The translations under genes and the position numbers were made by a program. Shown here piece by piece: positions 1-9,177 of a stretch of 49,586 nucleotides of DNA. The notes under the pieces were generated by a model. It was not told the DNA's origin and did no database searches. It was given only the letters and a program-made list of their open reading frames with translations. The DNA lies in the NCBI RefSeq assembly GCF_001476655.1, contig NZ_LDRT01000048.1, forward strand, positions 1-49,586, written 5' to 3'. The first letter of the stretch is position 1; the number at the start of each line of letters is the position of its first letter. The stretch is from Microbacterium testaceum. GTDB lineage: Bacteria; Actinomycetota; Actinomycetes; Actinomycetales; Microbacteriaceae.

Positions 1-3
1 GGG

Positions 4-1110
4 TCAGCGGCGCAGGCGCTCGACCAACACCCCTCCGGCCCGGCGGAGCCAACGCGACGGGTCGCGTCGGGCGTCGACGCTGGAGCCGGCGAGGTCGGTG
101 AGCGACACGACCTCCGCGAAGCCGGACGTATCGGCGTCCGTCGACACCTGACCGGCGACCAGAGCCACGGGGACTCCGGCCTCGGCGGCGGCGTCCCGCA
201 CGAACTGCGCGACCTTCCCGCGCGCGGACTGCCCGTCGAAACGCCCCTCGCCGGTGACGACGAGGTCCGCCCCGGCGATCGCCGGGCCGAGTCCCACGCG
301 TTCGGCCACGGCGCCTGCTCCCGACCGCATCACGCCGCCCCACCCCGAGAGAGCGAAGCCCGCCCCTCCGGCGGCACCGGCCCCCGGCGCGTCCGGTCGG
401 GCGGCGGGCAGCGCACGCGAGAGGAGCGCCGCGAAGGCGTGGAGGTCGCCGTCGACGCGCCGACACTCGGCGTCGGTGAACCCCTTCTGCGGCCCGAACA
501 CCCGCGCAGCGCCGGTCTCTCCCGTGAGAGGACTGCGCACGTCGCAGAGCACGCTCACCCCGCCCGCCGGAAGCGCCCGCAGGCGGGACACGTCCACCGT
601 GGCGACGGAGCGGAGCCCGCGTGCCCCCGGGGCGACCGGCCGACCCACCGCGTCGAGGAAGCGCGCCCCGAGCGCTGTCAGCAGTCCCGTTCCGGCATCC
701 GTGCTCGCCGACGACCCGATGCCGACGAGGAGCCGCTCGACCCCGTGGTCGAGGGCGTCCGCGATGGCCTGCCCCACGCCGATCGTGTGGGCGTCCCACG
801 GGCGGAGCGTCCCGGCGAGAAGCTCGATTCCGCTCACCGCGGCCAGCTCGACGACGCCGGTGCGATCGGGGAGCTCGACCCACGATGCGTGCGTGGGGCC
901 GGCGGGTCCCTCGACGACCAGCGGGTGGCGCACGGCGCCGGCCGTGGCGCTGAGGAAGGCTGCGAGCGTGCCCTCGCCGCCGTCCGCCATCGGGCGCGCC
1001 ACGGTCTCGATCGAGGGGTCCGCGCGTCGCAGTCCCTCGGCGAGCGCGCGGACCACCTCCTCCGCTGTCGCGGAACCCTTGAAGCTATCGGGGGCGAGGA
1101 CCACCCTCAC
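4..1110 (-). CDS. glxK: Glycerate kinase (GlxK/GarK family)
   Basis: Phosphorylates glycerate with ATP to feed lower glycolysis; cytosolic. The 368-aa protein opens with the family start APDSFKGS, has GGEGT near residue 45 and ends with the GEGRFDGQSARGKV block, so it is complete and of normal length. I chose the GTG at 1110 because it overlaps the upstream gene's stop (GTGA) and places VRVVLAPDSFKGS at the N-terminus; longer in-frame extensions are low-complexity Arg-rich shadow. It is the last gene of a nine-gene operon. In this context it probably collects glycerate or a reduced three-carbon product of the sugar pathway encoded upstream. Whether the product is 2- or 3-phosphoglycerate cannot be told from sequence. 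Confidence 0.93.
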   Translation of the reverse strand: MRVVLAPDSFKGSATAEEVVRALAEGLRRADPSIETVARPMADGGEGTLAAFLSATAGAVRHPLVVEGPAGPTHASWVELPDRTGVVELAAVSGIELLAGTLRPWDAHTIGVGQAIADALDHGVERLLVGIGSSASTDAGTGLLTALGARFLDAVGRPVAPGARGLRSVATVDVSRLRALPAGGVSVLCDVRSPLTGETGAARVFGPQKGFTDAECRRVDGDLHAFAALLSRALPAARPDAPGAGAAGGAGFALSGWGGVMRSGAGAVAERVGLGPAIAGADLVVTGEGRFDGQSARGKVAQFVRDAAAEAGVPVALVAGQVSTDADTSGFAEVVSLTDLAGSSVDARRDPSRWLRRAGGVLVERLRR

Positions 1111-1991
1111 GCGGTGGTCCCGCGACGACCGGCTGAAACCGGAGCGCGGCGCAGGTGCGGGGCGACGACGTCCTGGAAGGCACGCGCGGTCTCGGCCAGG
1201 ACGACCTTCGGGTCCCGCGCCCAGATGTCGGCGTGGAAGATCTCGACCTCGATGTCGCGGTCGTACCCCGTCGCCTCGACGGCGCGCGTGAGAACGGCGA
1301 AGTCGATCACGCCGTCGCCGGGGTAGTGGCGGCTGAGGAGCACGTCCGCGGCGAGGGGGGTCTTCCAGTCGCACACCTGGTACGTGGCGATGCGCCCCTC
1401 GCGTCCCGCCCGCTCGATCGCTGAGATCGCCCCCGGATCCCAGAACACGTGGAACGTGTCGACCGTGACACCCACCTCGTTCGCCGCGAAGGGCTCCGCG
1501 AGATCGAGGGCCTGGGAGAGGGTCGACACGACGCAGCGGTCGGTCGCGTACAGGGGGTGAAGCGGCTCGATCGCGAGGGTGACGCCGGCACCCCGGGCGT
1601 GCGGGACCAGGTCGCCGATCGCGTCGCGCACCCGCTCACGGGTCCCCGCGAGGTCGCGAGATCCCGGGGGGAGTCCACCGGCCACGATCACGAGCGTCGG
1701 CGTCGAGCCGGGCGCTCCCGCCGCGGCCAGCTCCGCCGTCTCGTCGATCGCGCGGCGGTTGTCGTCGAGCGATCCCGTTCCGGTGAAGAAGCCCGCGCGA
1801 CACGACGTGGTGACGCGCAGTCCCGAGTCTTCCAACATCGCGCACGCGGTCGCGAGGCCGACCTCGGCCACGGGCTCGCGCCACAGGCCGATCGCCTCGT
1901 ACCCCGCCGCGACCGTCAGGTCCAGCGCGGTGCGGAGGTCGGTGTGCTTGATGGTCGCCTGGTTGATCGACAGGCGCGGGTGCGCCCTCAC
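1107..1991 (-). CDS. Sugar phosphate isomerase/epimerase-like TIM-barrel protein
   Basis: A 294-aa AP-endonuclease-2-like TIM barrel, the fold used by xylose isomerase-like, tagatose/psicose epimerase and 3-keto-sugar-processing enzymes. The expected metal ligands are visible: Glu in LAIEPLHP, Asp and His in VTVDTFHVFW, and Glu near the C-terminus in DIEVEIFHADIW. The GTG start at 1991 overlaps the DUF993 stop (GTGA), and the gene's own stop overlaps the glycerate kinase start. Its place between an aldolase-like protein and glycerate kinase suggests it isomerises or epimerises a keto-sugar intermediate. The substrate cannot be assigned, and the 'phosphate' in the family name is not evidence that the substrate is phosphorylated. 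Confidence 0.88.
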   Translation of the reverse strand: MRAHPRLSINQATIKHTDLRTALDLTVAAGYEAIGLWREPVAEVGLATACAMLEDSGLRVTTSCRAGFFTGTGSLDDNRRAIDETAELAAAGAPGSTPTLVIVAGGLPPGSRDLAGTRERVRDAIGDLVPHARGAGVTLAIEPLHPLYATDRCVVSTLSQALDLAEPFAANEVGVTVDTFHVFWDPGAISAIERAGREGRIATYQVCDWKTPLAADVLLSRHYPGDGVIDFAVLTRAVEATGYDRDIEVEIFHADIWARDPKVVLAETARAFQDVVAPHLRRAPVSAGRRGTTA

Positions 1992-3166
1992 GCGTCCACC
2001 CCGTTCACGCGCAGAAGGGCGTGCCAGCGCGATGCCGCCCGCTCGGGGTCCTCAAGGACGTTCGCCGTGTTCGCCAGCTCGACGATCCGCGACAGGTGGG
2101 GGAGGCTCCGGGCGGAGTGAAGGCCACCGACCATCTGGAACGCCGGTTGGTGTCCGTTGAGCCACGACAGGAACGCCACTCCCGTCTTGTAGAAGTGCGT
2201 CGGGGTCGCGAACAGGTGCCGGCTCAACGGTGTGGTGGGATCCAGCGCGGCACGGTACGACGCGTGGTCGCCGGCGTCGAGGGCTCGGATCGCCGCGGAG
2301 GCGGCGGGGGCGACGGCGGCGAACGCGCCGAGGAGGGCATCGGAATGGGTGCGGGTGCTCCCCGGCGTCGGCTCGGTGTCGTCGAGCAGGTCGACGTAGT
2401 GGAAGTCGTCGCCCGTGAACATCCGGACGCCCTCCGGCAACCGCGCGCGGACCCACCGCTCGGCCTCGGCGTCGAGCAGGCTCATCTTGACCCCGGCGAC
2501 GCGGTCGACGTTCTCCGCGATGATGTCGAGCAGCGTGGTCGCCGCGTCCTCTCCGCGCGTCGAACCGAAGTACCCCGCCAGCTCCTGATCGAACGCCTCC
2601 CCGAGCCAGTGCAGCACGACCGGACGCGACGCGCGGCTCAACACCTCGCGGTACACCAGGCGGTAGTCGTCCGCCGAGGTGGCGGTGCGCGCGAGATGAC
2701 GGGATGCCATGAGCACGGCATCCGCTCCCTGTTCCTCCGCGAACTCGAGCTGCCAGACGTAGGCGTCGACGATCTGCGAGAGGGACGCGCTCGGGGCCTC
2801 GAGGTGATCGGTGTTGACCCCCACGACCAGCGAGCCGCCTTCCTCGCGGGCGACCTCCGCGGACCGAGCGATCAGCTCGCGGGTCGCGGGGGTGTCGAGC
2901 CCCATGTTGCGTTGTGCGGTGTCCATCGCATCAGCGACACCGAGGCCCCACGAGAAGAGGAAGCGACGAAAGTCCAGCGTCGCGTCCCAGTCGATGCGGG
3001 CGGGCACGCCGGGGGTGTTGTCCGCCCACGCGAGAGGGACGACGTGCGCGGCCGCGTACACGACCCGGCTGCGGAGGGGAGAGGTGGGCCGCCGCCAGGA
3101 CGGCGCGGGGCGCAGCTCGGTCGCGGTCAGTCGGCCATCCGGACCGAGCAGGCGAAGGCCGGTCAT
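1988..3166 (-). CDS. DUF993 family protein, dihydrodipicolinate synthase-like
   Basis: A 392-aa protein that I recognise as DUF993, a DapA-like (class I aldolase/lyase TIM barrel) family. A lysine in RVAGVKMSLLD, about residue 227, sits where DHDPS/NAL enzymes carry the Schiff-base Lys, so a pyruvate-type aldol or retro-aldol or dehydratase reaction is plausible. The ATG at 3166 is chosen because it overlaps the Gfo/Idh stop (ATGA) and begins the conserved MTGLRLLGPDG region. It is flanked by an oxidoreductase and a TIM-barrel isomerase, an arrangement I recall for this family in other actinobacteria. No function is established for the family as far as I know. Lysine synthesis is unlikely given the glycosidase and transport context. 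Confidence 0.85.
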   Translation of the reverse strand: MTGLRLLGPDGRLTATELRPAPSWRRPTSPLRSRVVYAAAHVVPLAWADNTPGVPARIDWDATLDFRRFLFSWGLGVADAMDTAQRNMGLDTPATRELIARSAEVAREEGGSLVVGVNTDHLEAPSASLSQIVDAYVWQLEFAEEQGADAVLMASRHLARTATSADDYRLVYREVLSRASRPVVLHWLGEAFDQELAGYFGSTRGEDAATTLLDIIAENVDRVAGVKMSLLDAEAERWVRARLPEGVRMFTGDDFHYVDLLDDTEPTPGSTRTHSDALLGAFAAVAPAASAAIRALDAGDHASYRAALDPTTPLSRHLFATPTHFYKTGVAFLSWLNGHQPAFQMVGGLHSARSLPHLSRIVELANTANVLEDPERAASRWHALLRVNGVDA

Positions 3167-4359
3167 CGGGCGACACCACCGGGCACCGCGGTCAGCGTCT
3201 CCAGCGCGATCTTCCGCCCCTCGCGGCTCGAGCGAAGGCCCGCCTCGGCCAGCTGCACACCGCGCGCGCCGGCGAGGAGGTCGAACGCGTAGGGCGTCTC
3301 CTGGACGTACGACACGAGGAAGTCCTGCCACTGCTGACGGAAGCCGTTGAGGAACACGTCGTTGTCGGGCACGCGCTGCCAATCGGCGGCGTAGTCGTGC
3401 GCGTCCTCGAGGTCGGGGTTCCACACGGGCTTGGGCGTGGCGCCCCGCGGCTGGATCTCGGCACCGAACAGACCGACGACGGCGGAGCCGTGGGTTCCGT
3501 CCACGTGGAACTCGACCAGTTCGTCGCGGTGGACGCGGACGGTCCAGGAGGAGTTGATCTGCGCGATGACCCCGCCCTCGAGCTCGAAGATGCCGTAGGC
3601 CGCGTCCTCGGCGGTGGCCGTGTAGTGGTCCCCCGACTCGTCCCAGCGGTCGGGGATGTGCGTGGCGGCTTCCGCGTACACGCTGCGCACGGGGCCGAAC
3701 AGGTTCTCCAGCACGTAGTTCCAGTGCGGGAACATGTCGACGATGATGCCGCCGCCGTCCTCGGCGCGGTAGTTCCAGCTCGGGCGCTGGGCGCGCTGCC
3801 AGTCGCCCTCGAAGACCCAGTAGCCGAACTCGCCGCGGACGGAGAGGATGCGTCCGAAGAACCCGGAGTCGACCAGGCGCTTCAGCTTCTGCAGCCCCGG
3901 CAGGTACAGCTTGTCGTGCACGACGCCGGTCTTCACCCCCGCTTCCGCGGCGAGGCGCGCGAGCTCGAGGGCTTCGTCCAGGCTCTCCGCGGTGGGCTTC
4001 TCGGTGTAGATGGTCTTGCCCGCCGCGATCGCCTTCCGCAGCGCCGCGGCGCGCGCTTTCGTCACGAGGAAGTCGGCGTAGATCTCCCAGCGCGGGTCCG
4101 CGAGAGCGGCATCCAGGTCGGTGGTGAAGTCCTCGATGTCGTGCCGGGCCGCGAGCTCGGCGAGGGTGGCGCGGTTGCGGCCGACGAGCAGCGGTTTCAC
4201 GGTCACGCGGGAGCCGTCGGGGAGGTCGATGCCTCCGGCGTCGCGGATCGCGAGGATCGAGCGCACGAGGTGCTGGCGGTAGCCCATGCGTCCCGTGGCA
4301 CCGTTCAGGATGACGCCGATCTCGCGGGTGCGCACGGCGGTGTCGGTCGGAAGGGTCAT
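3163..4359 (-). CDS. Gfo/Idh/MocA family oxidoreductase
   Basis: A 398-aa NAD(P)-dependent sugar or polyol dehydrogenase. The dinucleotide-binding N-terminus reads GVILNGATGRMGYRQ, closer to the GxxGRMG of DapB than to the usual GxGxxG. The family's EKP motif is at YTEKPTAES (Lys about 121), and a catalytic Asp/His pair lies in DMFPHWN (about 208 and 212). Start ATG 4359 overlaps the mannosidase stop by 4 nt, and its own stop overlaps the DUF993 start. It most likely oxidises a released monosaccharide or a glycoside, possibly at C3 as in ThuB/AFR-type enzymes. Regiochemistry and cofactor are not predictable here. Confidence 0.9.
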   Translation of the reverse strand: MTLPTDTAVRTREIGVILNGATGRMGYRQHLVRSILAIRDAGGIDLPDGSRVTVKPLLVGRNRATLAELAARHDIEDFTTDLDAALADPRWEIYADFLVTKARAAALRKAIAAGKTIYTEKPTAESLDEALELARLAAEAGVKTGVVHDKLYLPGLQKLKRLVDSGFFGRILSVRGEFGYWVFEGDWQRAQRPSWNYRAEDGGGIIVDMFPHWNYVLENLFGPVRSVYAEAATHIPDRWDESGDHYTATAEDAAYGIFELEGGVIAQINSSWTVRVHRDELVEFHVDGTHGSAVVGLFGAEIQPRGATPKPVWNPDLEDAHDYAADWQRVPDNDVFLNGFRQQWQDFLVSYVQETPYAFDLLAGARGVQLAEAGLRSSREGRKIALETLTAVPGGVAR

Positions 4360-7300
4360 GTCTGCCTCTCTGTCGGCCGTCGGGGGCCGGGGTCGGTGGT
4401 GCGCGCCGGTCGGCAGCGCAGCGTGAGGATCTGGAAAGCGCGCAGGGTGAGGTCCACGGCGTCCGTGTCGGCGCGGTGGAGCGCGGCGTCGAGAGGGCGT
4501 TCGAGCAGGTCGACCTCGTCGATCGTCGCGAAGGGGATGCCGAACGTCAGTCGTCCGTCCTGCCGCCCGCCCGTCGCCTCGTGCAGGCGCACGATGAGAT
4601 CGCCGGAGCGGTCCTCGGCGAGCTTGACGGTGAGGACGCGGATGCCGACGGTCGAGCAGGCGACCAGGGGACGGACCTCCTGCCCGCCGACGACCACGCG
4701 CTCCGCGCGGTCGAGCCGGTGCCCTTCCTCCGCGGCATCCGTCAGCGTCGCCTCCGGACGGATGCGGAAGCGCATCTCGTGCCGCCCCTGGTCGGCGTGC
4801 GGATCGGGGAAGGTCGGGGCGCGGAGGATCGACAGCCCCACCGTCGTCACGACGGCACCGCTGTCGGAGAGGCTCCGCTCCACGGAGTGGCCGTAGGTGG
4901 AGTCGTTGGCGATCGCGACGCCGTACGTGGATTCGGCGACGTGGATCCACCTCTGCGCCACGACTTCGAACCGCGCTTGGTCCCAGGAGGTGTTGGTGTG
5001 GGTGGGGCGTGTGACGTGTCCGAACTGGATCTCGGCGCGCGTCTGTTCCGCGTGGATCTCCAGGGGCACGACCATCCGGAGGAGGCGGTGCTTCTCACGC
5101 CAGTCGACGTGGACCTCGATGTCGATACCCGCCGCCTCGGGGGCGAGACGCAGGGTCTGGGTGAGTGTGCTCCGCCCGACGGAGCGCGTGGCCGAGACCA
5201 CTCCGGCTCCGTCGTCGCCCACGAACGCCACGATGGTCTCCGCGTGGTCGAGGTCGATCGCGCGAGCGCGGTCGTGCGCGTCGACGTCCCACGCGTCCCA
5301 TTTGTCCGGGAAGTCGGGGTGCAGGCGCAGGAGAGCGGCGCGAGCGCCCTCGGGCAGGGCGTTGCGCCCCGAGGGGCCGGAGAGCTCGACGAGCAGGCCG
5401 TCGGCGTCCACGACGGCGCGGACGACGCCGTTGGACAGCGCCCAGCCTCCCTCAGCGGTCGCCGTGAGACGCGTCGCGGCTCGGGGCGGGGGAGTGAGGG
5501 CGACAGCACCGGCGGCGACACCGCCGAGGGGGAGAGGCGCGGAGTTCGCCGTCAGTGTGCGTGTGCCCGGACCGGTCAGCGCGGCGAGGCTGGCACCGAT
5601 CGCCTCTTCGAGCTCGATCGCGAGAGCGGCGTACGCCTCCTCGGCCTCGCGGTGCACCCACCCGATCGAGCTCCCCGGCAGGATGTCGTGGAACTGCAGG
5701 AGAAGGGTCTGTCGCCACGCGCGGCGCAGCAGCTCATCCGGGTAGGGCGCATCGCCGTAGAGGGCGGCCGTCGCGGCCCACAGCTCGGTCTCGTGCAGGA
5801 GCCGCTCGGTCCGGCGGTTGCCCTGCTTGGTCTTGACCTGGCTGGTGAGGGTGCCGCGGTGAAGCTCCAGGTACATCTCGCCCGTCCACACCGGAAGCAC
5901 CGGATTCTCGTCGCGAGCGCGCTCGTAGAAGTCGCGCGGTGCGCCGAGGGCGACGCGGGGCGACCCCTCCAGATCGGCCTGGCGGTACGCCCGCTCCACC
6001 ATCTCGCGCGTCGGACCGCCGCCCCCGTCGCCCCAGCCGAACGGCGCCAGAGACACCGTGCCGGTCGCGTGATCGGTGTAGGTGCGTTCGGCGTGAGCCA
6101 GTTCGGCGGGGGAGAGCTCGGCGTTGTAGGTCTCGATGGGCGGGAAGTGGGTGAAGACCCTCGTGCCGTCGATGCCCTCCCACCAGAAGGTGTGGTGCGG
6201 CATCCGGTTCGTCTGGTTCCACGAGATCTTCTGCGTCATGAACCACTCGGCACCGGCGAGGCGGATGAGCTGGGGAAGAGATGCCGAGTACCCGAACGTG
6301 TCGGGAAGCCAGACCTCCGAGGTGTCGACGCCGAACTTCTCCAGGAACCATCTCTTGCCCACCACGAGCTGTCGCGCCGTCGCCTCGGAACCGGGCAGGT
6401 TGGTGTCGGGCTCCACCCACTGCCCGCCCACGGGGACGAATCGCCCGGCGCGCACCTGCTCCTCGATGCGGGCGAAGACCGCCGGATAGTGCTCCTCCAT
6501 CCACGCCAGCTGCTGGGCGGAGGAGCAGGCGAAGCGCAGGTCCGGATGCCGCTCGAGCAGATCGAGCACGTTCGAGAAGGTGCGCGCGCACTTGCGGATC
6601 GTCTCGCGGAGGGGCCAGAGCCACGCGGAGTCGATGTGCGCATGCCCCGTGGCCAGCACCGTGTGCGCGCTGGCTGCGGCGGGGGAGGAGAGGACCGGAG
6701 CGAGGATCGCGCGGGCACGGTCGACCGAGCCGCGGACGTCGTCCGGGTCGATGGCGTCGAGCATCGTCGACAGGCTCGAGCCGATGCGGGCGGCGCGCGG
6801 CGAACCGGGCGGGAGCTGCTCCGCGAGACCCGTGAGCACCTCGATGTCGAGCAGCAGATGCTCGATCCTCGTGTCGATGCGGCCGATCTCGAGCCGACGC
6901 AGCGTGTAGAGGGGAGAGGACTCCGGCAGGGGACGGTCTCCGAGGTGCGTCGGACGCCAGTGGGACTCGGGCGGGATCGTGGGATTCGCGGCGAGCTCGA
7001 GATACAGGTCGACCTCGCCCTCCACCGGGACCCAGGCGTTGCGGGGCGACACGGCTTTCACGATCGAGCCGTCCGGGCGGAAGGCGAGAGCCTCGGCCTG
7101 GAAGCCGGGCGACTGGTCGTTGAAACCGAGGTCGACGAGCAGCTCGGTGCGGTGGTTCTCCGAGGCATCCCAGCCGCGGGGGACGACGCCGGTGACGTGC
7201 AGCCAGAGCGTGCTCCACGGCGTTCCCCACGGCGCGCCGACACGGAGGGGACGGAACGCGCGCCCGCGGACCTCGGAGAACGGCACGGGTTCGCCGGGTA

Positions 7301-7403
7301 CGGGCCACGCGGCGATGTCGACAGGGGCGGACGCCTCCACCGTGAGGGGGCGCAGCCTCTCGCGGACGAAACGGTCGAGACGGTCGGTGACGGGAAGACT
7401 CAT
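4356..7403 (-). CDS. GH38 alpha-mannosidase
   Basis: A 1015-aa glycoside hydrolase family 38 enzyme, the usual bacterial length. The zinc-binding HxD is in GHAHIDSAWLWP (His256, Asp258). The catalytic nucleophile is Asp368 in WLPDTFGYS, about 110 residues on, the spacing known for GH38. The three-helix middle domain and the long beta-rich C-terminal domain follow. No signal peptide is visible, so it acts in the cytosol on imported oligosaccharides. ATGA overlaps at both ends place it firmly in the operon. It should cleave alpha-mannosides from N-glycan- or mannan-like oligosaccharides; linkage specificity is open. Confidence 0.95.
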   Translation of the reverse strand: MSLPVTDRLDRFVRERLRPLTVEASAPVDIAAWPVPGEPVPFSEVRGRAFRPLRVGAPWGTPWSTLWLHVTGVVPRGWDASENHRTELLVDLGFNDQSPGFQAEALAFRPDGSIVKAVSPRNAWVPVEGEVDLYLELAANPTIPPESHWRPTHLGDRPLPESSPLYTLRRLEIGRIDTRIEHLLLDIEVLTGLAEQLPPGSPRAARIGSSLSTMLDAIDPDDVRGSVDRARAILAPVLSSPAAASAHTVLATGHAHIDSAWLWPLRETIRKCARTFSNVLDLLERHPDLRFACSSAQQLAWMEEHYPAVFARIEEQVRAGRFVPVGGQWVEPDTNLPGSEATARQLVVGKRWFLEKFGVDTSEVWLPDTFGYSASLPQLIRLAGAEWFMTQKISWNQTNRMPHHTFWWEGIDGTRVFTHFPPIETYNAELSPAELAHAERTYTDHATGTVSLAPFGWGDGGGGPTREMVERAYRQADLEGSPRVALGAPRDFYERARDENPVLPVWTGEMYLELHRGTLTSQVKTKQGNRRTERLLHETELWAATAALYGDAPYPDELLRRAWRQTLLLQFHDILPGSSIGWVHREAEEAYAALAIELEEAIGASLAALTGPGTRTLTANSAPLPLGGVAAGAVALTPPPRAATRLTATAEGGWALSNGVVRAVVDADGLLVELSGPSGRNALPEGARAALLRLHPDFPDKWDAWDVDAHDRARAIDLDHAETIVAFVGDDGAGVVSATRSVGRSTLTQTLRLAPEAAGIDIEVHVDWREKHRLLRMVVPLEIHAEQTRAEIQFGHVTRPTHTNTSWDQARFEVVAQRWIHVAESTYGVAIANDSTYGHSVERSLSDSGAVVTTVGLSILRAPTFPDPHADQGRHEMRFRIRPEATLTDAAEEGHRLDRAERVVVGGQEVRPLVACSTVGIRVLTVKLAEDRSGDLIVRLHEATGGRQDGRLTFGIPFATIDEVDLLERPLDAALHRADTDAVDLTLRAFQILTLRCRPARTTDPGPRRPTERQT

Positions 7404-9175
7404 CGGGCGGACACCGCGAGTCGGTGGCCGGCCGGGAACAGCGGATCCGCCGTGCCGTTGGGCACGTCCTCCGGGGAGTTCTCGACGGCGGCCATGGACC
7501 GGGGGATCTCGAAGGGAAGGCGACCACGCGGGGCGACGCGGCCGGAGAGTGCGGCGACCAGGGCCTCGTCACTCACCCCGCAGGTGCCGACGACGGTGTC
7601 GGCGATCTCGACGAGCGGCGTCAGGATGGCCGGTCGTTCCAGGTTCGCGTCGACGATGAGACGGGTCGCCTTCGCGAGGGAGCCGAGGCGTGCGAGCAGA
7701 CCCGGACGGTAGTTCAACGACCCCTGGTGGAAGAGCGACTCGAAGAGGAGGTCGTCTCGCGGATCGTAGGGTGCGGGCAGGCGCACGACCGCGACGTCGG
7801 CGTCTTCGGGACGGGCGACGACGGTCCCCCAGGGGCGGGCGGCCTCGGCGGACATGCCCTCGACGTAGACGCGCCGGTCGGGCGACGCCGCGAGGGGCAG
7901 GAGCCCGTCGTCCGTCAGGACGGTGACCGAGGACGCTTGAGCGCGGAACCCCGCGTCCCGATGAGCGGCGCACCCGACGATCTCGGCCGCGGCGTCCTCG
8001 TCGACGAAAGGGTCGTCGAACAGGCCGAGCCGGAACTTGAGGGCGAGCAGGCGGAACGCCGACCGGTCGATGCGCTCTTCGGCCACGTGCCCGGTGCGGA
8101 CGAGGTCGAGCAGCAGATCGGTGCATTCCTCGCCGCCGAACTGATCGCACCCGGCGTCGAGGACTTTGACGATGCGTTCCGCGGGAGACAGGTGCTCGAC
8201 CCCCCACGCCTTGGCCGGAAGGACCTGCCCCTGAGCCACGTTGTCGTGGATCAACTCCCAGTCGGTCACGACGATCCCGTCGAAGCCGAGGGACTCGCGC
8301 AAAAGCCGGGTCACGATGCGGCGGTTGAACGCGAAACCGACCTCCTCGACCGGCTCTCCGTCGAGCTCGAGCCCCACCGGCATGCCGTAGTACGGCATGA
8401 GCCCGGCCGTGCCGGCGGCGATCGCGGCGGCGAACGGCGCGAGATGCTCGGCGAAGCGACCGCCGGGGTAGACCTGTTCGCGGCCGTAGGGGAAGTGCGC
8501 GTCCTCCCCGCCCTGCTGGGGGCCGGCGCCCGGGAAGTGCTTCGTCACGCAGGCCACGGACGTCGGGCCGAGCTCGTCTCCCTGGAACCCGCGAAGGTAG
8601 GTGAGCATCGCACGCGTGGTGCGCTCGGCATCCGCTCCGAAGGTCTGGAACTGCCGTCCCCAGCGGGCGTCGCTGGCCAGGTCGACCTGGGGGTGCAGGG
8701 CCATCCGGATGCCGACGGCGAGATACTCCGCGCGGGCGATCCGCGCGTGTTCGAGGATGTCGGCGTCGTCGAGCGCGGCGAGGCCGAGGGGCTCCGGCCA
8801 CTGCGAGAACCCGCGAGCCGCGAACGACGCACCGGCGTTCTCGGTGAACGCGTGCCGCGGGTCGGTGCTGATGGTGACCGGGATGCCGTGCTCGGTCTGC
8901 GCCGCGAGAGCCTGCAGCGCGTTGGCCCAGCGCGCGGCTTCGCGAGGCGTTCCCAGACCGTGCACGTTGAAGTGGTTCATCCGCTTGTCGAGCACGACGG
9001 TGCTCGTCGGCGACTTGCTGAGCGCGCCGGTGGTCTCGACGAGCGAGCCGTTCGCGCCGGACTCGATGACCGTGTGGAACATCAAGCCGACCTTCTCCTC
9101 GAGGGAGAGGCGCGGCAGCAGATCGGCTGTGCGTTCTTCCGCGGAGAGGCGGGGGGTGCGGTAGTCGGGTGTCAC
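7400..9175 (-). CDS. GH3 glycoside hydrolase
   Basis: A 591-aa family 3 glycosidase: (beta/alpha)8 domain with KHFPGAGP, and the nucleophile Asp about 305 in IVVTDWELIHDN, followed by an alpha/beta sandwich domain. It lacks the FnIII domain of larger beta-glucosidases and has no signal peptide, so it is cytosolic. I placed the start at GTG 9175, two bases after the permease stop, where the protein begins VTPDYRTPRLSAEERT. The extension to 9994 is shadow of the permease. It could be a beta-glucosidase, beta-xylosidase or beta-N-acetylhexosaminidase. Pairing with GH38 suggests stepwise trimming of a mixed alpha-mannose and beta-linked oligosaccharide. Confidence 0.92.
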   Translation of the reverse strand: MTPDYRTPRLSAEERTADLLPRLSLEEKVGLMFHTVIESGANGSLVETTGALSKSPTSTVVLDKRMNHFNVHGLGTPREAARWANALQALAAQTEHGIPVTISTDPRHAFTENAGASFAARGFSQWPEPLGLAALDDADILEHARIARAEYLAVGIRMALHPQVDLASDARWGRQFQTFGADAERTTRAMLTYLRGFQGDELGPTSVACVTKHFPGAGPQQGGEDAHFPYGREQVYPGGRFAEHLAPFAAAIAAGTAGLMPYYGMPVGLELDGEPVEEVGFAFNRRIVTRLLRESLGFDGIVVTDWELIHDNVAQGQVLPAKAWGVEHLSPAERIVKVLDAGCDQFGGEECTDLLLDLVRTGHVAEERIDRSAFRLLALKFRLGLFDDPFVDEDAAAEIVGCAAHRDAGFRAQASSVTVLTDDGLLPLAASPDRRVYVEGMSAEAARPWGTVVARPEDADVAVVRLPAPYDPRDDLLFESLFHQGSLNYRPGLLARLGSLAKATRLIVDANLERPAILTPLVEIADTVVGTCGVSDEALVAALSGRVAPRGRLPFEIPRSMAAVENSPEDVPNGTADPLFPAGHRLAVSAR

Positions 9176-9177
9176 GG

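Noticed and set aside
2914..4896. A 660-aa plus-strand open frame
   Set aside because: Crosses three minus-strand genes that overlap by 4 nt; shadow composition.
4476..7712. A 1078-aa plus-strand open frame
   Set aside because: Exactly antisense to the GH38 gene, whose motifs are intact; composition is Arg/Gly/Val shadow of high-GC codons.
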